The notes under the pieces are model-generated. The model had not been told where the DNA came from and did not search any database. It was given only the letters and a program-made list of their open reading frames with translations. Of a stretch of 64,000 bases of DNA, positions 44,940 to 56,889 are shown piece by piece. The stretch comes from Prostheceraeus crozeri (Eukaryota > Platyhelminthes > Polycladida > Euryleptidae): assembly GCA_907163375.1 (NCBI GenBank), contig CAJQUW010009061.1:1-64000 (forward strand), in the 5' to 3' direction. The position numbers were made by a program, and so were the translations under genes. Numbering within the stretch: the stretch's first letter is position 1; every line of letters starts with the position of its first letter.

Positions 44940-46510
44940 TTGTCAGTGTCGTCAGAAACTTTATCATGGTTTGTAAAAGTTTTACTGCAACACAGGTTGA
45001 TGTATAGTTAGAAAGTTTGATCATGACGTTTATTCGTAAGTCTAGTCAGAAACTGTATCATGGTTTGTAAAAGCAAAGTTAGTGTAGTCAAATAATATTA
45101 CCGCGACACCCGTTTGAGAAAATAAAGTTTGATCATGACGTTTATTCGTGAGTGTCATCAGAAAGTGTATCATGGTTTGTAAAAGCAAAGTTTAGTATAG
45201 TCAAATATTTTTACTGTAACACAGGTTGATGTATAGTTAGAAAGTTTGATCATGACGTTTATTCGTGAGTGTCATCAGAAAGTGTATCATGGTTTGTAAA
45301 AGCAAAGTTTAGTATAGTCAAATATTTTTACTGTAACACAGGTTGATGTATAGTTAGAAAGTTTGATGATGACGTTTATTCGTAAGTCTAGTCAGAAACT
45401 GTATCATGTTGTACAAAGGTTTTACTGCAGCATAGGTTGATGTATAGTTAGAAAGTTTGATCATTGAAGTTGTATTCGTGACATGTTTTGTAAAAGTTTT
45501 ACTGCTACACAGGTTGATGTATAGTTAGAAAGTTTGATGATGACGTTTATTCGTAAGTCTAGTCAGAAACTGTATCATGTTGTACAAAGGTTTTACTGCA
45601 GCATAGGTTGATGTATAGTTAGAAAGTTTGATCATTGAAGTTGTATTCGTGACATGTTTTGTAAAAGTTTTACTGCTACACAGGTTGATGTATAGTTAGA
45701 AAGTTTGATGATGACGTTTATTCGTAAGTCTAGTCAGAAACTTTATCATGTTGTACAAAGGTTTTATTGCAACTCAGGTTGATGTTTAGTTATAAAGTTT
45801 GAACATGACGTTTATTTGTGAGTGTCATCAGAAAGTGTATCATGGTTTGCAAAAGCAAAGTTTAGTATAGTCAAATATTTTTAGTGTAACACAGGTTGAT
45901 GTATAGTTAGAAAGTTTGATGATGACGTTTATTCGTAAGTCTAGTCAGAAACTTCATCATGTTGTACAAAGGTTTTACTGCAGCATAGGTTGATGTATAG
46001 TTAGAAAGTTTGATCATTGAAGTTGTATTCGTTACAAGTTTTGTAAAAGTTTTACTGCTATACAGGTTGATGTATAGTTAGAAAGTTTGATCATGACGTT
46101 TATTCGTAAGTCTAGTCAGAAACTTTATCATGTTGTACAAAGGTTTTATTGCAACACAGGTTGATGTATAGTTAGAAAGTTTGATCATTGAAGTTGTATT
46201 CGTAAGTCTAATCAGAAAGTGTATCATGGTTTGCAAAAGCAAAGTTTAGTATAGTCAAATATTATTACTGTAACACAGGTTGATGTATAGTTAGAAAGTT
46301 TGATCATTGAAGTTGTATTCGTAAGTCTAATCAGAAAGTGTATCATGGTTTGCAAAAGCAAAGTTTAGTATAGTCAAATATTATTACTGTAACACAGGTT
46401 GATGTATAGTTAGAAAAGTTTGATCATGATGTTTTATGAAACACACATATCATGAAATGCAAGTGTTAGTGTAGTCAAATAATATTACCGCGACGCACGT
46501 TTGTGAAAAT
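44940..46510. repeat. Tandem array of about 115-base units, left arm
   Basis: About fourteen units built around GTTGATGTATAGTTAGAAAG, TTTGATCATGACGTTTATTC and TCAGAAA(G/C)TGTATCATG. Two unit types alternate, one with AAAGCAAAGTTTAGTATAGTC and one with TTGTACAAAGGTTTTACTGC. No open frame is supported. The equivalent place in the right arm has about two units. Confidence 0.88.
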
Positions 46511-48185
46511 AAAGTTTGATCATTGACGTTGTATGACTGACCGAACTCATCACAGCACTGGAAAGTTATAGAAGGTTTTACTGCACAGTGTAGATTGTCT
46601 TGTAACTTACTTTCACAGTGTTAGAAAGTTTTATTGGAGACAGTTGCCAAATGTTTCCCTATTAGAAAATTCAAACTTCATGGCTGTTAGATTCGCTTCA
46701 TCCGGTTTACTAAAAGCAGTTTTCTACTGCAGTAAGACTGAGAGTTTAGAATGTTATATGAAAACAGTGTTCACCACAGCGCTAGAAAGGTTTACTGCAC
46801 TGTGTAGATTGTTTCACACAAGGTCTTATAGTCAGCGTTGAATGTTTTATAAAACCAGATGTTGTCACAAACGTTGAGTGTGTATTCCATGACATTGAAT
46901 CGTGTGGGTCGTAAAGTTCATCATCCAAGGCTAGGCTCCTCTACGGTTGGATTTAGGGTTTTATATTACATGCGTTAACCATTCGTGTAGAATATGTGAA
47001 GCACATGTTCGCTTAAATGCAAATGTTAAAATAAGTTTGTAAGAAGTCTTTGACAGGTTGTTGTGAAACGTAGCGAACGTTGAAAAAAGTTTTATGAAAT
47101 GTTTCTGCAGTCACACTCGTTAGCGTACCAGCTTTACTAAATGTGTTGTTTGCCTTTATCAAATTGAATGCGTGTGTTTTGTAAATAAAGACAGACAGCG
47201 TGTTTTCACTCTGCATCGACAGCATACAAGTATAGACATAACAACCTGTAACGTTGTTAGTCGAATGCATATGAGATAGCAAACACTCAAAGCATGTGTG
47301 AGATAAAAATCAACCTGCTAGATGAAGTGAAACACAAAAGTGTCACAACTAGTTTACGGGAAATAAAGGAGAACTGTGACAACGTTTACACTCATCATAG
47401 ACAGATGAACATACAAATCTGACATTCAAATGAAAGTCGTAAACATGAGCTGCGGTGTAAGAAACTTTATGTCAACAACTTTATATTGGTAAAACTTTCA
47501 TAGATTGCAGGTGTGTTTAAAGCTGATATAAAGACCTGTAGAAACGCATAAGTCTTAGTTCAACGACTCGAACCTTGAACTCACACAATGAATACGTCTG
47601 TGTAGAAAACTCATTTGTAGGAAACAGCATTTTCTGTGCGAATGCAGACGATGTAAACATGACATTTAACATGGCTTGCAATAGTCAACACGCTACCATT
47701 CAAAATGTTTATCATAAAACCTATCAGTGAAAAAAACCCCTCCTGTGCCCACAAAGAATCATAAGTGCTCTCTGACGCCTGTTTGTCTAGCTAGCCCCTC
47801 AGCAGATAGAGTAGAACACAAAGATGAATGACAGCGTAGCCGGTGGGCAATCGTCTGTCGCGCTAGCCCCTCGGCAGATAGAGTAGAACACAAAGATGTA
47901 CGCGCTCTCTCTCTCTCTCTGGCGCCCGTCTGTCACATGAAACAGAGAGCTATCACATCGGTCCCAGGATGCAGGAACGTATCGTTACCTCCCACCTAGC
48001 TGATTCCCTCACAGCTCATTGCTATCGTACCGGAAGGGAGATTCACGCGATAAATGCATCTAAGTTTGTTGAGTGGTTGAGGATGGCAGTCAATGAAAAT
48101 ATGTCTTCTCCTTTCTTCCTCCAACCATGAGCTTAGAGCGATTTGATTGCGCGAACCAGACATTTGAAAGGCTGTATCATGCTCA

Positions 48186-48192
48186 TATAAAG
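48186..48192 (+). promoter_or_regulatory. TATA box of the acidic protein gene
   Basis: TATAAAG lies 30 bases before the ATG at 48223. It falls inside the longer open frame that begins at 48127, so the inner ATG is the likely start. Confidence 0.55.
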
Positions 48193-48222
48193 CAGAGTCT
48201 CGTGCATTTTACTGTCATAATC

Positions 48223-48717
48223 ATGTCCGAGAAGCCGACTGCTCAAGTTACCCCATATAGGATTACTTATATGGGTGAAACGTTTCTCTCCGATGAGAGT
48301 GAGGATATAGTATTTCATTTTATGAAATACTATTCCTTGTTCGATGAATCGAACGTCATACCTCCACCCGAATCCCCGATGATGGATCTGCAGGAATCTC
48401 CGAGTGAGAGCGAGACGGTGGGGAGTGAGGCCGAGATGGAGGCAAGTGAGGCCGAGACGATGGGGAGCGAGGCCGAGATGGCAACCAGCGAGAGCGAGAC
48501 GGTCGAAGCAGAGGAGTCGGAAAGTGATAACATGGAAAGTGAGGATGTCATTGTGATATCGGATGATGAAGTAAGAGTTTTACACATGCATACGAATGAC
48601 TATCATCTCAACTCATTCGTGTTTTCTTTCAGTGATGGAGTGAGTGATGGGCGTTCTTTAGTTCATAAAATCATGATGCACACATACAGCACACTGTTTC
48701 ACCACATTTCCTCGTGA
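48223..48717 (+). CDS. Acidic protein with SUMO-interaction-like motif
   Basis: From the ATG at 48223 (MSEKPTAQVTPYRITYMGET) the protein has a short globular N-terminus of about 45 residues. A Ser/Glu repeat region follows with four or five SEAEM/SESET-type units (GSEAEMEASEAETMGSEAEM). Then comes SEDVIVISDDE, where a hydrophobic VIVI core followed by SDDE is a textbook SUMO-interaction motif. A GTAAGA donor follows directly at 48571, with a TTTCTTTCAG acceptor at 48632. A second acceptor lies near 48747, so the C-terminus is uncertain and could end with the motif. It is the first core gene inside the left arm, transcribed inward. No family is recognised. A role in nuclear bodies or SUMO-based host defence is inferred. 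Confidence 0.6.
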   Translation: MSEKPTAQVTPYRITYMGETFLSDESEDIVFHFMKYYSLFDESNVIPPPESPMMDLQESPSESETVGSEAEMEASEAETMGSEAEMATSESETVEAEESESDNMESEDVIVISDDEVRVLHMHTNDYHLNSFVFSFSDGVSDGRSLVHKIMMHTYSTLFHHISS

Positions 48718-48959
48718 ATGCATCATGAGTTCTTATAAGAACTTTTTTCTAATGCAGCTAAAGCGGTCCCAAGCCCGCCACATAGCTTCGGATATGGAAT
48801 GCAGAGGGGAAGGATATATGATGAATGGAATGAAATGGGAGGACACTCTTTCACCGCATGCAGCCACAAACACATTTCTATCTTCATTAAGATGACATTC
48901 AATCACTTGAATTCTAATGTGATCTAATCCTTGTATCTCAGTACAGTCAACTCTCTAAC

Positions 48960-49800
48960 GTACTTATTAAACCTATTATCTCTAACTTTACAAACACTGA
49001 AAGGATTCTAACATGATTTCAAACTTTACAAACATCAACTTTATTTCTAGCGTTACAAACAGTGAAGTGAATCTGACTTCATTTATATTTCACCTATCTT
49101 ACAAACAGCGACATGGTTATAACTTTATTTCTAACATTACAATCATCAACTTTATTTTCAACTTTGCAAACAGTGAAGTGAATCTGACTTCATTTATATT
49201 TCACCTATCTTACCAACAGCAACAGGGTTATAACTTTATTTCTGACTTAACAATCATCAATTTTATTTCTAACTTTACAAACGTCAATTATATTTCTAAC
49301 GTTACAAACAGTGAAATGCTTGCGACACTATTTTATACTTTACCTATCTTCAAACACTGAAATGATTCTGATATTATTCCTAACTTTACAAACAGTGACA
49401 TGGTCTTGACTTTATTTTATACTTCGCCTATCTTACAAACACTGAAAGGATTCTAACATGATTTCAAACTTTACAAACATCAACTTTATTTCTAACGTTA
49501 CAAACAGTGAAGTGAATCTGACTTCATTTATATTTCACCTACCTTACAATCAGCGACAGGGTTATAACTTTATTTCTAACTTTACAATCATCAACTTTTT
49601 TTTTAACTTTGCAAACAGTGAAGTGAATCTGACTTCATTTATATTTCACTTATCTTACAATCAGCGACAGGGTTATAACTTTATTTCTAACTTTACAATC
49701 ATCAACTTTATTTCTAACTTTACAAACAGTAAAATTGTTGTAACTTTATTACTAAGTCAATCCACTCTATTGAAACGACAAGAAAACGACGCAGCATGTA
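48960..49800. repeat. Core tandem repeat (ACAAACAGTGAAGTGAATCTG type), left block
   Basis: Units of about 120 bases containing TTTCTAAC(G/T)TTACAAACAG, GTGAATCTGACTTCATTTAT and CAGCGACAGGGTTATAACTT. The long frames across them have no stop only because the unit is repeated. A related block in the same orientation lies at 53180-53640. Confidence 0.85.
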
Positions 49801-50930
49801 CATGATATGTTATTGAAACCAACACAGCTTGCTTGTTATACTACCAATTCATTTCATGTGTGCTATCCTATACACTCAAAACCTGCAACGACATTTATTC
49901 TATTACACCTGAAATCTATTGACATGTGATGCATTACATTAAATTTTCGATATCAAATACTATCATGAAACAACTAGCAGTACCTGACTCTAAACATGCA
50001 CTGATTCCCACATTTATGACATTAGTAATTTTTCTATCATGTGTGACTACATGCTCATCAATATGAAAGGCTTGCAGTGACTTAACTCTTAATGTGTCCA
50101 TGTCAAGCTTTTGGAAATAACTTTTCATATACAGTTGACATACAATCAATTTCAAGTCATAGCAAGTTATTCCTGCTTTCGAACTCATGGTGTCATGCTG
50201 CATCAACAAGTTGCTTCTATCTAACTTTTACATGAATAAACCAAACGCCCTGATGCTATATGATTATGTCTCGATATGCCATTGTTGTTTCTTTTAACTA
50301 TGTCACTGATTCAAACAGTTAATTACACTACCTATTCATTAAACTTTGCAATCTCAATCTTTGCTTTCATCGAATATGAACCTCTAATTTACATACAACA
50401 ACTATGATATGTGTTCTATCTTATACATTCAACCAGTAGAGACATTTATTCTGTTACATCCATGAACATAACGCGCTAAAATTCACATCATCTCAAAACC
50501 CTTTAACAGCGCTTGTCTTCAAACATATGCTGAATCCCACACAGCTTGTTTGTTACACTACCAATTCATTTCAATGTGGGCTAATGTTGCATCACTCATT
50601 TCATGTAACACAACTTTTCACTTTAATTATTCCCAGAATGTTACTGCAGTGGTCTCAACACAATCCCTACCATGTATTCTAACACTCTAATAACTGTGTA
50701 ATGACTGTTGTGAATTGTATCGCATTCATGGCCATGACCCAGGCTTGTAAATTCCTTTTACTCAGGTGTGAGAAGGTTATGAGAACCTAAGATGCTTCAG
50801 CGGTTCATTTCAATTTACACGAGTAACATTTGATGCTTTCATGTCTAGTAACATGTATGAGTTACTTCATCACTCTAGTTTAATAGAGACTTTGATTGTT
50901 CATTCTTAGCTCGCTGAAGATGAGTGTTTA
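49801..50930. other. Core spacer with diverged repeats
   Basis: AT-rich. It contains two copies of a segment with ACACAGCTTGCTTGTTA or ACACAGCTTGTTTGTTACAC and CCAATTCATTTCA (about 49820 and 50537). A further copy lies near 53640. No gene is supported. Confidence 0.5.
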
Positions 50931-50937
50931 AAAATCA

Positions 50938-52338
50938 TCACACTGTGAAGAGAGATTGCAAACTAATTAAGATAGAAATTTGATTTCTGTATACGTTTGG
51001 CATGTGAGTGGCCATCCTTTCATCCCTTTCATCAATTTTCAACCCATCCTCTGAGTTCAAGGGGCTTGGAACCGTCAGAAAGTGAAAACACTCTCTGGCC
51101 TCATTATGGGTAGCCTCATAAAGGCTGTTTGGGACATTCACTAGCCTCATGAAGGCTGTTTGTGGCGTTCTCCGACTCCTCTCTACTTTTGCTCGAAGAT
51201 CTCTGTAAGAATGAAAAATAGTGTTAGATTTGATTGAGAGACAATGACGTTCGAGTAACTTACTAGGAATTTTCCTCTTCACTTTTCTCACTGAAAAATC
51301 ATGCAGTCGACCGTCTACCTCCATACTGATTTGAATGCAGGTGACCCCACCTCCCTCGTAGCACTCCTGCGTGGTGTTTAAATCATCTGTAACACTAGGC
51401 ACGTCACATACTTGGTTTCTGTAGATTGGCAGGTGTACCTCTACGTGTCTTCTCTTCATTTCCTTGTTGATGTCTTCAGTCTGACTAAGTCTCCTCTTTG
51501 GCTCATGATTTTCTTCTCTCATCCCTTGACAGTTCCTCTCTATCACACCAAGTCTGGTAACCTCCTGCCTCTGATGATTCAACTCGGATACTACCTCCTC
51601 ATAAGCCATCTCCTTCTCCTTCCATTCCCGCCTCTCTTTCATTAACGTTTCCTCTCTCTTCTGCAGCTGTAATACTTCCTCCTGTAAGACTTTCACCGTT
51701 CCCACTTTTATTTCTAGTTTGGCTATGTCCTGCACCATCTCTTTATTTTGTCTATTCATGGCCTCATAGCGATCTTTGAGCAGCATGTAATGGGCTTGCT
51801 GTGATGCCTTCGCCTTCAACTCATCTCTATCTAGAGCTCTTGTTTGTTCGCGTATACCACCTTTCTTTGGGGTAGAAGTGTTAAGTGGCTCCTCTACATG
51901 TTCAGATGCACGCTTAGATACATGTTCAGATTCCTGTTTACCACTCATGAAAACGGCTCTCACTTCCTGTACTTCCCCTTCCTCCTCACTGCTGCTTGTA
52001 TCGCTGAGGAAATGATCACTCCCATCATCATCCAAGTCGACAATGTGTCTTACAGCCGCCCTCTCCTCCTGCCTTCGTCTATACAAGTCATCAAACCACT
52101 TTTTGAAGTGGCAGTTAGAAATAGACTTACTAGGACACTGGTCATATCTTTTCCTAAATTCGACAAAGTCAGAGTCTGCTTCCACAGCATGATGGACACA
52201 TGTCTTTATTTCAAAGACCTTCTTGTGCTCCCCAATGTGTTCCATCTGTCTCAAGTGCTTTTTGTATTCGGTCCCTCTGTATACTTTATCGCATGAACAT
52301 CTTGTGACGCTGTAGCGCGAAGACTTTGATAAAACCAT
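50938..52338 (-). CDS. Zinc/acidic/coiled-coil protein of the palindromic element
   Basis: Open frame of 466 codons. The N-terminal region (1-90) is Cys/His-rich (VTRCSCDKVYRGTEYKKHLR, then CVHHAVEAD, YDQCPSKSISNCHFKKW), a likely zinc-binding domain. A following acidic stretch has RHIVDLDDDGSDHFLSDTSS, another SUMO-interaction-like core, then SSSEEEGEVQEV. Residues about 165-300 form a strong coiled coil. The C-terminal part has ITCIQISMEVDGRLHD-like beta strands. A 61-base candidate intron with a perfect GTAAGT donor and TTCTTACAG acceptor lies at 51203-51263, so spliced and unspliced products would differ at the C-terminus. A CAG acceptor precedes the ATG, suggesting a leader intron. No named family. 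The layout parallels the Polinton gene at 15352-17437. Confidence 0.72.
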   Translation of the reverse strand: MVLSKSSRYSVTRCSCDKVYRGTEYKKHLRQMEHIGEHKKVFEIKTCVHHAVEADSDFVEFRKRYDQCPSKSISNCHFKKWFDDLYRRRQEERAAVRHIVDLDDDGSDHFLSDTSSSEEEGEVQEVRAVFMSGKQESEHVSKRASEHVEEPLNTSTPKKGGIREQTRALDRDELKAKASQQAHYMLLKDRYEAMNRQNKEMVQDIAKLEIKVGTVKVLQEEVLQLQKREETLMKERREWKEKEMAYEEVVSELNHQRQEVTRLGVIERNCQGMREENHEPKRRLSQTEDINKEMKRRHVEVHLPIYRNQVCDVPSVTDDLNTTQECYEGGGVTCIQISMEVDGRLHDFSVRKVKRKIPSKLLERHCLSIKSNTIFHSYRDLRAKVERSRRTPQTAFMRLVNVPNSLYEATHNEARECFHFLTVPSPLNSEDGLKIDERDERMATHMPNVYRNQISILISLQSLFTV

Positions 52339-53179
52339 GTTGAAACTGCAAGATAAAAGTTAGTTATTTACTACAGTTCTCACAAGAAAGCACTGTTTAT
52401 CAGAAACATGTTTGTAATAAATGGCATAGGACAGACAATGATGGCCTTAACCTTAAGACCCTAGTGTTAGAAAGTGTATCAGTGATGCCTGTAAGATCTG
52501 ACTTTAAATCTCTAACTTAGAACGCTTGATAGCAAACGTCAGACGACTCACCGTTGAAAGGAGGAAACAGGAGTGACATTGGGTAAGGAGAAGCGCCTTA
52601 CATACTTCTCTCTCACAAAGACAGAATATGCCAATGTCTAAATGTGGTCATGTCTCCTTCAAACGATTTCATCTCGCCATATTTGGAATCTCAACCGTTG
52701 ATTTTCCTAACTGACGCAGGGAGTCAAGATTGCCATAAATGGACATGCTACGTTGTGGCGGAAGGGGAATGACGCTCGGCTCACGCTTTGTGACAGCGAT
52801 CTCTTTATCCTGAGTGGCAAGTTTGTATGACCCTCAAGTGAACTGAATGTATACGAAGATGAAAAGATGAAAAGATTGAATAGTTCCTAGCGTGTGATAA
52901 AATACATGGAATGACCAACGTACAGATGCTCACAATGATACTTAGGGGATTCACACCATTTGAATGTTTTCTTATATCATGCTCACTTTCGAAGAGGTTT
53001 GATTCAATGCTTCATTTGAAGGATGCTTGTAAAGTTCAATACTGCATTCCCATGACATTTCAATTTTATGTGTTTATACAAGTGTATAAGCTTTCACTGG
53101 ACTCGCATCGTCTTATAAAGTGTTCGTTTACGCAGCGCATGAAGTTATATCTCTCAATGACGTTGAACTCAATCTCTCT

Positions 53180-53780
53180 CTCACACACACACATTGTCAC
53201 TTTAACCATGACTGGAATACAGTTCTCACACATGAACTTTATTTCTAACGTTACAAATGCTGAAAGGATTCTAACATTATTTTATACGTCCCCTATCTTA
53301 CAAATACTGAAAGGATTCTAGCATGATTTCAAACTTTACAAACATCAACTTCATTTCTAACGTTACAAACACTGAAATGCTTGTGACACTATTTTATACT
53401 TTACCTATCTTACTAACACTGAAATGATTCTGACAAAATTCCTAACTTACAAACAGTAACATGTCCACGACTTTATTTTATACTTCGCCTATCTTGCAAA
53501 CACTGAAAGGATTCTGATATTATTCCTAGCGTTACAAACAGTAAAATGGTTGCAACTTTATTACTAAGTCAATCCACTCTTTTTGAAGCCCAACTTTATG
53601 TGAAAAGAAAACGACACAGTATGTACATGATATGTTATTCAAACCGACACAGCTTTTTGTTACACTAACAATTCAGTTCAATGTGAGCTAGTCTTGTATC
53701 ACTCATTTTATGCGACATAACTTTTCACTTTACTTTTTCCTGCAATGTTACTACTATGTGTTCTAAACTTTATGAGTTCG
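53180..53780. repeat. Core tandem repeat, right block
   Basis: Same unit family and orientation as 48960-49800 (GATTTCAAACTTTACAAACA, TTTCTAACGTTACAAACA, CACTGAAATG). It also includes the ACACAGCTTTTTGTTACACT segment. The two blocks flank the coiled-coil gene as long direct repeats. Confidence 0.8.
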
Positions 53781-55030
53781 CTTTCACTTCTATCTCACAC
53801 TTTCTTCATCATCTAACCAAGTGAATGACATTGATGATACATTATCTGACTATACGCATTGAGTCACATTCTACACAAACATATTACTAACATGGATCAT
53901 ATAAAACGCCAAGTCTTGTCATAGGCTTGACTATGCTATTGTCTTAGTGATTCATCTATGTAACTTACACTTTTAAAACGCTAAATCCTTAAATCTCAAC
54001 ACAGGGACACCTATCCTATGGATTTAGGAGTTTTGCTGTATAATTTAGTAAACTTATGTCTCTGTCACCATACGACTTTTAAAATACAACACTGACTGAT
54101 GAATGATGTTCATATACTCCTAGCTTGGATAGCAAGAAACTTTCCTGCGTTGACTATTATATATTTTCCTCATCAACTCTTTACACACTTATGATTCCAA
54201 TCACTAAGTTACATACAACGCTTCTATTGAACATGTATCAATCACCTTTCAGCTGACCACATCAAATGTAAAGTGTATAACATAATGAGCATGTAACTAT
54301 CTCTCATCAATGATATGAAATCTGTCTTTTCACTACGAAAATAAAGTCTTGCCTTCAAAGTCATTTTATAAAGCGAACATATGCATCACGTTTTCTACAC
54401 TAAAAGAGATCGTTCATTTGCGTTATCCAAAGCCCTAAGTCCCTAAACCCAACGGTAGGTAACCCTACCCCTCAGATGATGGACTTTAGCAATTTAGCCA
54501 TGTCATTCACCAATGGCTAAGTTAGTAAATGCATGTATACACTCTACAACAACAGTTATCATTGATGTATGTTATATGAAACGCTAAATCTCTAAGTCCA
54601 ACCGTGACTGTCATTGCCTGCATTACTATACAACATGTTGCTCTGATGATTCTTCCACCACCCTTACTATTTCCATTTGAGGGGTAGTGAAGAAATAAAT
54701 TCATGACTTCAGGTCAAAACCTCTCTCTACACACGCTTATATTTCACACCATGTAAAAGATCCTTGCTACTTATCATAGAAGCTTTAAAACTTTAAACAT
54801 GATGATTTCATGGCAGTTAGACCTTTGAAGATGTGTGTTGGACAAGTTTAACACTTGTCATGAAGTTGAGTTCTCATCAGATGAATTTAATAAGAGCTTC
54901 TTCATTTTCTAAGAAAGATAGAGATCCTTGAATTTAGTGTTTGTGTGTGGCACAGTCTGTAACTTTTCTTTGTTAATAGGGTGGCCTCCAACGAATTGGT
55001 GACCGGGCCCTCGGAAGGACCGATGGAATA
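53781..55030. repeat. Diverged repeats resembling inner arm sequence
   Basis: Near 53970, 54430 and 54575 there are degenerate copies of AACGCTAAATC(C/T)(C/T)TAA and (A)CCCAACGGTAGGTAACCCTA. These resemble CCCTAAATCCAACCGTAGAG in the arms (46930 and 56485). The core may have grown by duplication of arm sequence. No gene is supported. Confidence 0.5.
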
Positions 55031-55036
55031 CTTCGA

Positions 55037-55273
55037 TTACTCGAAGTATTCCGGACGCTGAATTCTCAGCAACGCCAGATATTCTAGCGCCATATCCCTA
55101 AATAAAGGGTTCTCCACAAGCTCATGTGGAATAAGATGGACGGGGCAGCGAATTGCTTCGCCTTTCTCTGCCTGCAAAGCAGCCAGGAAAAAGACTTTCC
55201 CCATCTTCACCCTGCATTCACAGCGGAGCTCAAGGGTTCGACTCATGTCAAAGAAAGCGATATCGAAAGACAT
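55037..55273 (-). CDS. Small Cys/His protein, homologue of the Polinton 12449 protein
   Basis: A 78-residue protein with LELRCECRVKMGKVFFLAAL, then EAIRCPVHLIPHELVENPLF. Aligned with the Polinton protein at 12449-12739 it shares C-x-C-x-V, a Lys, ALQ, G, CPVH, a His, NP-x-F and a later Leu, with almost no gaps. This is good evidence for common origin despite low overall identity. The four Cys/His positions could bind one zinc ion. A TATAAGGG box lies about 45 bases upstream on the minus strand (near 55317-55324). It sits just inside the right arm and is transcribed toward the core. Function unknown. Confidence 0.75.
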   Translation of the reverse strand: MSFDIAFFDMSRTLELRCECRVKMGKVFFLAALQAEKGEAIRCPVHLIPHELVENPLFRDMALEYLALLRIQRPEYFE

Positions 55274-56889
55274 TGCTTCAAACGACTTGTAATTAATGAA
55301 TGAGTGTGAACGTCTCCCTTATATTTCTCCCACATTTTTGTAACTGGCTAGCAAGACATTGAAGAATTGAAGAAATCGGCAGTGTCCATGCTTTAACAGC
55401 AAACGGTGACTTGCGCGCGCGCGGAGTGTACATTAACGAATTGTCAACGTGAGAATCCTTTCAGTCGCCCACGATAATCTCTCTACTGGCGCGATAGCAA
55501 TGAGCTATGTGGGAATCAGCTAGGTGGGAGGTAACGATACGTTCCTGCATCCTGGGACAGATCTGATAGCTCTATGTTTCATGTGACAGACGGGCGCCAG
55601 AGAGAGAGCGTACATCTTTGTGTTCTACTCTATCTGCTGAGGGGCTAGCTAGACAAACAGGCGTCAGAGAGCACTTATGATTCTTTTTGGGCACAGGAGG
55701 GGTTTTTTTTCACTGATAGGTTTTATGATAAACATTTTGAATGGTAGCGTGTTGACTATTGCAAGCCATGTTAAATGTCATGTTTACATCGTCTGCATTC
55801 GCACAGAAAATGCTGTTTCCTACAAATGAATTTTCTACACAGACGTATTCATTGTGTGAGTTCAAGTTTCGAGTCGTTGAACTAAGACTTATGCGTTTCT
55901 ACAGGTCTTTATATCAGCTTTAAACACACCTGCAATCTATGAAAGTTTTACCAACATAAAGTTGTTGACATAAAGTTTCTTACACCGCAGTTCATGTTTA
56001 CGACTTTCATTTGAATGTCAGATTTGTATGTTCATCTGTCTATGATGAGTGTAAACGTTGTCACAGTTCTCCTTTATTTCCCGTAAACTAGTTGTGACAC
56101 TTTTGTGTTTCACTTCATCTAGCAGGTTGATTTTTATCTCACACATGCTTTGAGTGTTTGCTATCTCATATGCATTCGACTAACAACGTTACAGGTTGTT
56201 ATGTCTATACTTGTATGCTGTCGATGCAGAGTGAAAACACGCTGTCTGTCTTTATTTACAAAACACACGCATTCAATTTGATAAAGGCAAACAACACATT
56301 TAGTAAAGCTGGTACGCTAACGAGTGTGACTGCAGAAACATTTCATAAAACTTTTTTCAACGTTCGCTACGTTTCACAACAACCTGTCAAAGACTTCTTA
56401 CAAACTTATTTTAACATTTGCATTTAAGCGAACATGTGCTTCACATATTCTACACGAATGGTTAACGCATGTAATATAAAACCCTAAATCCAACCGTAGA
56501 GGAGCCTAGCCTTGGATGATGAACTTTACGACCCACACGATTCAATGTCATGGAATACACACTCAACGTTTGTGACAACATCTGGTTTTATAAAACATTC
56601 AACGCTGACTATAAGACCTTGTGTGAAACAATCTACACAGTGCAGTAAACCTTTCTAGCGCTGTGGTGAACACTGTTTTCATATAACATTCTAAACTCTC
56701 AGTCTTACTGCAGTAGAAAACTGCTTTTAGTAAACCGGATGAAGCGAATCTAACAGCCATGAAGTTTGAATTTTCTAATAGGGAAACATTTGGCAACTGT
56801 CTCCAATAAAACTTTCTAACACTGTGAAAGTAAGTTACAAGACAATCTACACTGTGCAGTAAAACCTTCTATAACTTTCCAGTGCTGTG

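Larger units (their letters stand above)
43344..48043 (+). repeat. Left arm of palindromic element
   Basis: About 4.7 kb. From the outside inward it holds: AP-1 sites; several roughly 325-base units with C-runs (43390-44330); an 80-codon open frame on the minus strand (44413-44655); a roughly 115-base tandem array (44940-46500); unique sequence; and a 67-base duplication carrying TAGCCCCTC(A/G)GCAGATAGAG (about 47790-47900). The match to the right arm ends near GGGAGATT. Confidence 0.88.

Noticed and set aside
46644-47282. Frames of 65 and 89 codons identical in both arms (46644-46841, 47013-47282 and mirrors)
   Set aside because: Identity follows from arm identity. The reading is made of words related to the tandem repeats and has no domain or promoter.
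49013-49805. Two 115-codon frames with repeated FISN-TIINF patterns
   Set aside because: These are translations of the roughly 120-base tandem repeat in a phase without stops. There is no coding evidence.
51844-52296. 150-codon plus-strand frame opposite the coiled-coil gene
   Set aside because: Shadow of the minus-strand gene. The coiled coil and Cys/His pattern on the minus strand are far stronger.
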